A DNA stretch of 64,000 bases from Robiginitomaculum sp. (GTDB lineage Bacteria; Pseudomonadota; Alphaproteobacteria; Caulobacterales; Maricaulaceae). This document shows, piece after piece, positions 63,185 through 64,000 of the stretch (its first letter is position 1; each line of letters starts with the position of its first letter). The stretch lies in NCBI GenBank assembly GCA_030949705.1, contig JAUZSF010000004.1, positions 79,501 to 143,500 on the forward strand, read 5' to 3'. The notes under the pieces are model-generated. The model was not told the origin of the DNA. It worked only from the letters and a program-made list of their open reading frames with translations, and ran no database searches. The translations under genes and the position numbers were made by a program.

Positions 63185-64000
63185 ATGACCAACATTGTCG
63201 TTGCTGCCTTTTACAAATTTGCCGCCCTGCCGGGGTTTGAAACCTATCGGGCACCGCTGTTGGAAACCGCCAAGGGCGGCGATGTTTTTGGCACCATTTT
63301 GTTGGCCCATGAGGGCATAAACGGCACCATAGCGGGGCCGCGCGCCGGGGTGGATGCGGTGTTGGCACACCTGAAATCCTTTCCGGGCTGTGCGGATCTG
63401 GAATGGAAAGAGTCCTATACCGAAGATAATCCGTTTTACCGCATGAAAGTGCGACTGAAAAAAGAGATCGTCACCATGGGCGTGACCGGCATTGCCCCCG
63501 AGCAAAGCCATGAGCGCTATGTTCCGCCCGAAGAGTGGAATGACGTCATCTCGGACCCGGAAACCCTGGTAATCGATACCCGCAATGATTACGAGGTCTC
63601 CATTGGCACGTTCGCCGGGGCGGTGAACCCCAAAACCACCTCGTTTCGTGAATTTCCGGACTGGTTTCGGGATTATCAGCGCAAGCATAATTACAAAAAA
63701 ATCGCCATGTTCTGCACCGGCGGCATACGGTGTGAAAAATCCACCGCGTTTTTACGGGCCGAAGGCATAGAAGATGTGGTGCACCTGCAAGGCGGCATTT
63801 TAAAATATCTGGAAACCATACCCGAAGAGCAAAGCCTGTGGCGTGGCGAATGCTTTGTCTTTGATAATCGGGTTTCGGTTGGCCATGACCTGAAACCCGG
63901 CAGCTATGATATGTGCCATGCCTGTCGCCAGCCCATTACCGAGGCAGACAAACAATCCCCCCATTATACCAAAGGGGTTTCCTGTCCGGCCTGTTACGAT
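63185..64000 (+). CDS. trhO: tRNA uridine(34) hydroxylase TrhO, 3' end outside the window
   Basis: Rhodanese-like enzyme (YceA family) that hydroxylates U34 of certain tRNAs using oxygen. The first 272 residues are visible and no stop is reached by the window edge. The protein begins [12 protein letters not shown] and has [10 protein letters not shown] near 41-50, a central rhodanese domain with D-T-R-N-D-Y-E and the active-site Cys in [11 protein letters not shown] near 178, then a cysteine-rich tail (C-H-A-C-R and C-P-A-C) that may bind zinc. The usual length is about 300 residues, so about 30 residues are missing. Confidence 0.92.
   Translation, partial: MTNIVVAAFYKFAALPGFETYRAPLLETAKGGDVFGTILLAHEGINGTIAGPRAGVDAVLAHLKSFPGCADLEWKESYTEDNPFYRMKVRLKKEIVTMGVTGIAPEQSHERYVPPEEWNDVISDPETLVIDTRNDYEVSIGTFAGAVNPKTTSFREFPDWFRDYQRKHNYKKIAMFCTGGIRCEKSTAFLRAEGIEDVVHLQGGILKYLETIPEEQSLWRGECFVFDNRVSVGHDLKPGSYDMCHACRQPITEADKQSPHYTKGVSCPACYD

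Overview
The window is chromosomal DNA from a free-living alphaproteobacterium, most likely a Rhodospirillales-type or related denitrifier. The evidence is the gene order rpsA-ihfB-trpFBA-accD-folC-trxA-addAB-murU-amgK-tsaE, the accD that has lost most of its zinc-finger cysteines (usual in this class), adrenodoxin-type ferredoxin, and intergenic palindromes of alphaproteobacterial type. There is no phage, insertion sequence, CRISPR array, tRNA or rRNA gene in view. Both ends are cut inside genes (rpsA at the left, a trhO-type rhodanese at the right).

Layout. 1-6.3 kb: rpsA, ihfB, then a tightly overlapping trpF-trpB-trpA-accD-folC operon. 6.3-15.6 kb (minus): trxA, then tsaE-amgK-murU-addB-addA (cell-wall recycling plus double-strand-break repair); addB is broken by three frameshifts, all at G/C homopolymers. 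15.7-23.4 kb: ferredoxin, a TonB-C lipoprotein, aminopeptidase P, a glycine-zipper protein, aroC, a DnaJ protein, pdxH and a DoxX/SnoaL pair divergent from a LysR regulator. 24.5-30.7 kb: acyl-CoA ligase, nitrilase, a glutamine-amidotransferase-like protein and a coupled glutamine-synthetase-like/iron-alcohol-dehydrogenase pair, possibly an amine-degradation module.

31.1-48.1 kb is an anaerobic respiration island. Reading on the minus strand it runs nosZ (clade II, Sec-type signal), two di-heme cytochromes c, nosB-like, nosD, nosG, nosH, nosF, nosL, nosY, a MenA/UbiA-type prenyltransferase, a TlpA-type thioredoxin and an outer-membrane protein with a CXXCH heme site (frameshifted). A Sco copper chaperone diverges from nosZ across a perfect FNR-type box, and ubiT-ubiU-ubiV (oxygen-independent ubiquinone hydroxylation) follow. 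Together these supply the terminal N2O reductase, its copper, its electron path from quinol and the quinone itself without oxygen.

49.1-56.4 kb is a seven-gene operon whose genes all overlap by about 4 bases: two GT4 glycosyltransferases, a GT2 glycosyltransferase, a polysaccharide-deacetylase-like protein, a flippase-like membrane protein, then lptF and lptG. It looks like a glycolipid or envelope-polymer pathway coupled to LPS export. 56.5-61.6 kb holds an APC permease, an unusual fusion of class-III aminotransferase and APH-type kinase, and a secernin/C69-like protein, suggesting import and phosphorylation-dependent breakdown of an amino alcohol. An old-yellow-enzyme, a DUF2892 membrane protein and trhO close the window.

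The most unusual non-coding signal is two intergenic arrays (about 16.88-17.00 kb and 30.93-31.03 kb) in which short runs of three to five G or C recur about every 11 bp, one DNA turn, each array with one empty slot. I know of no described element that matches it.
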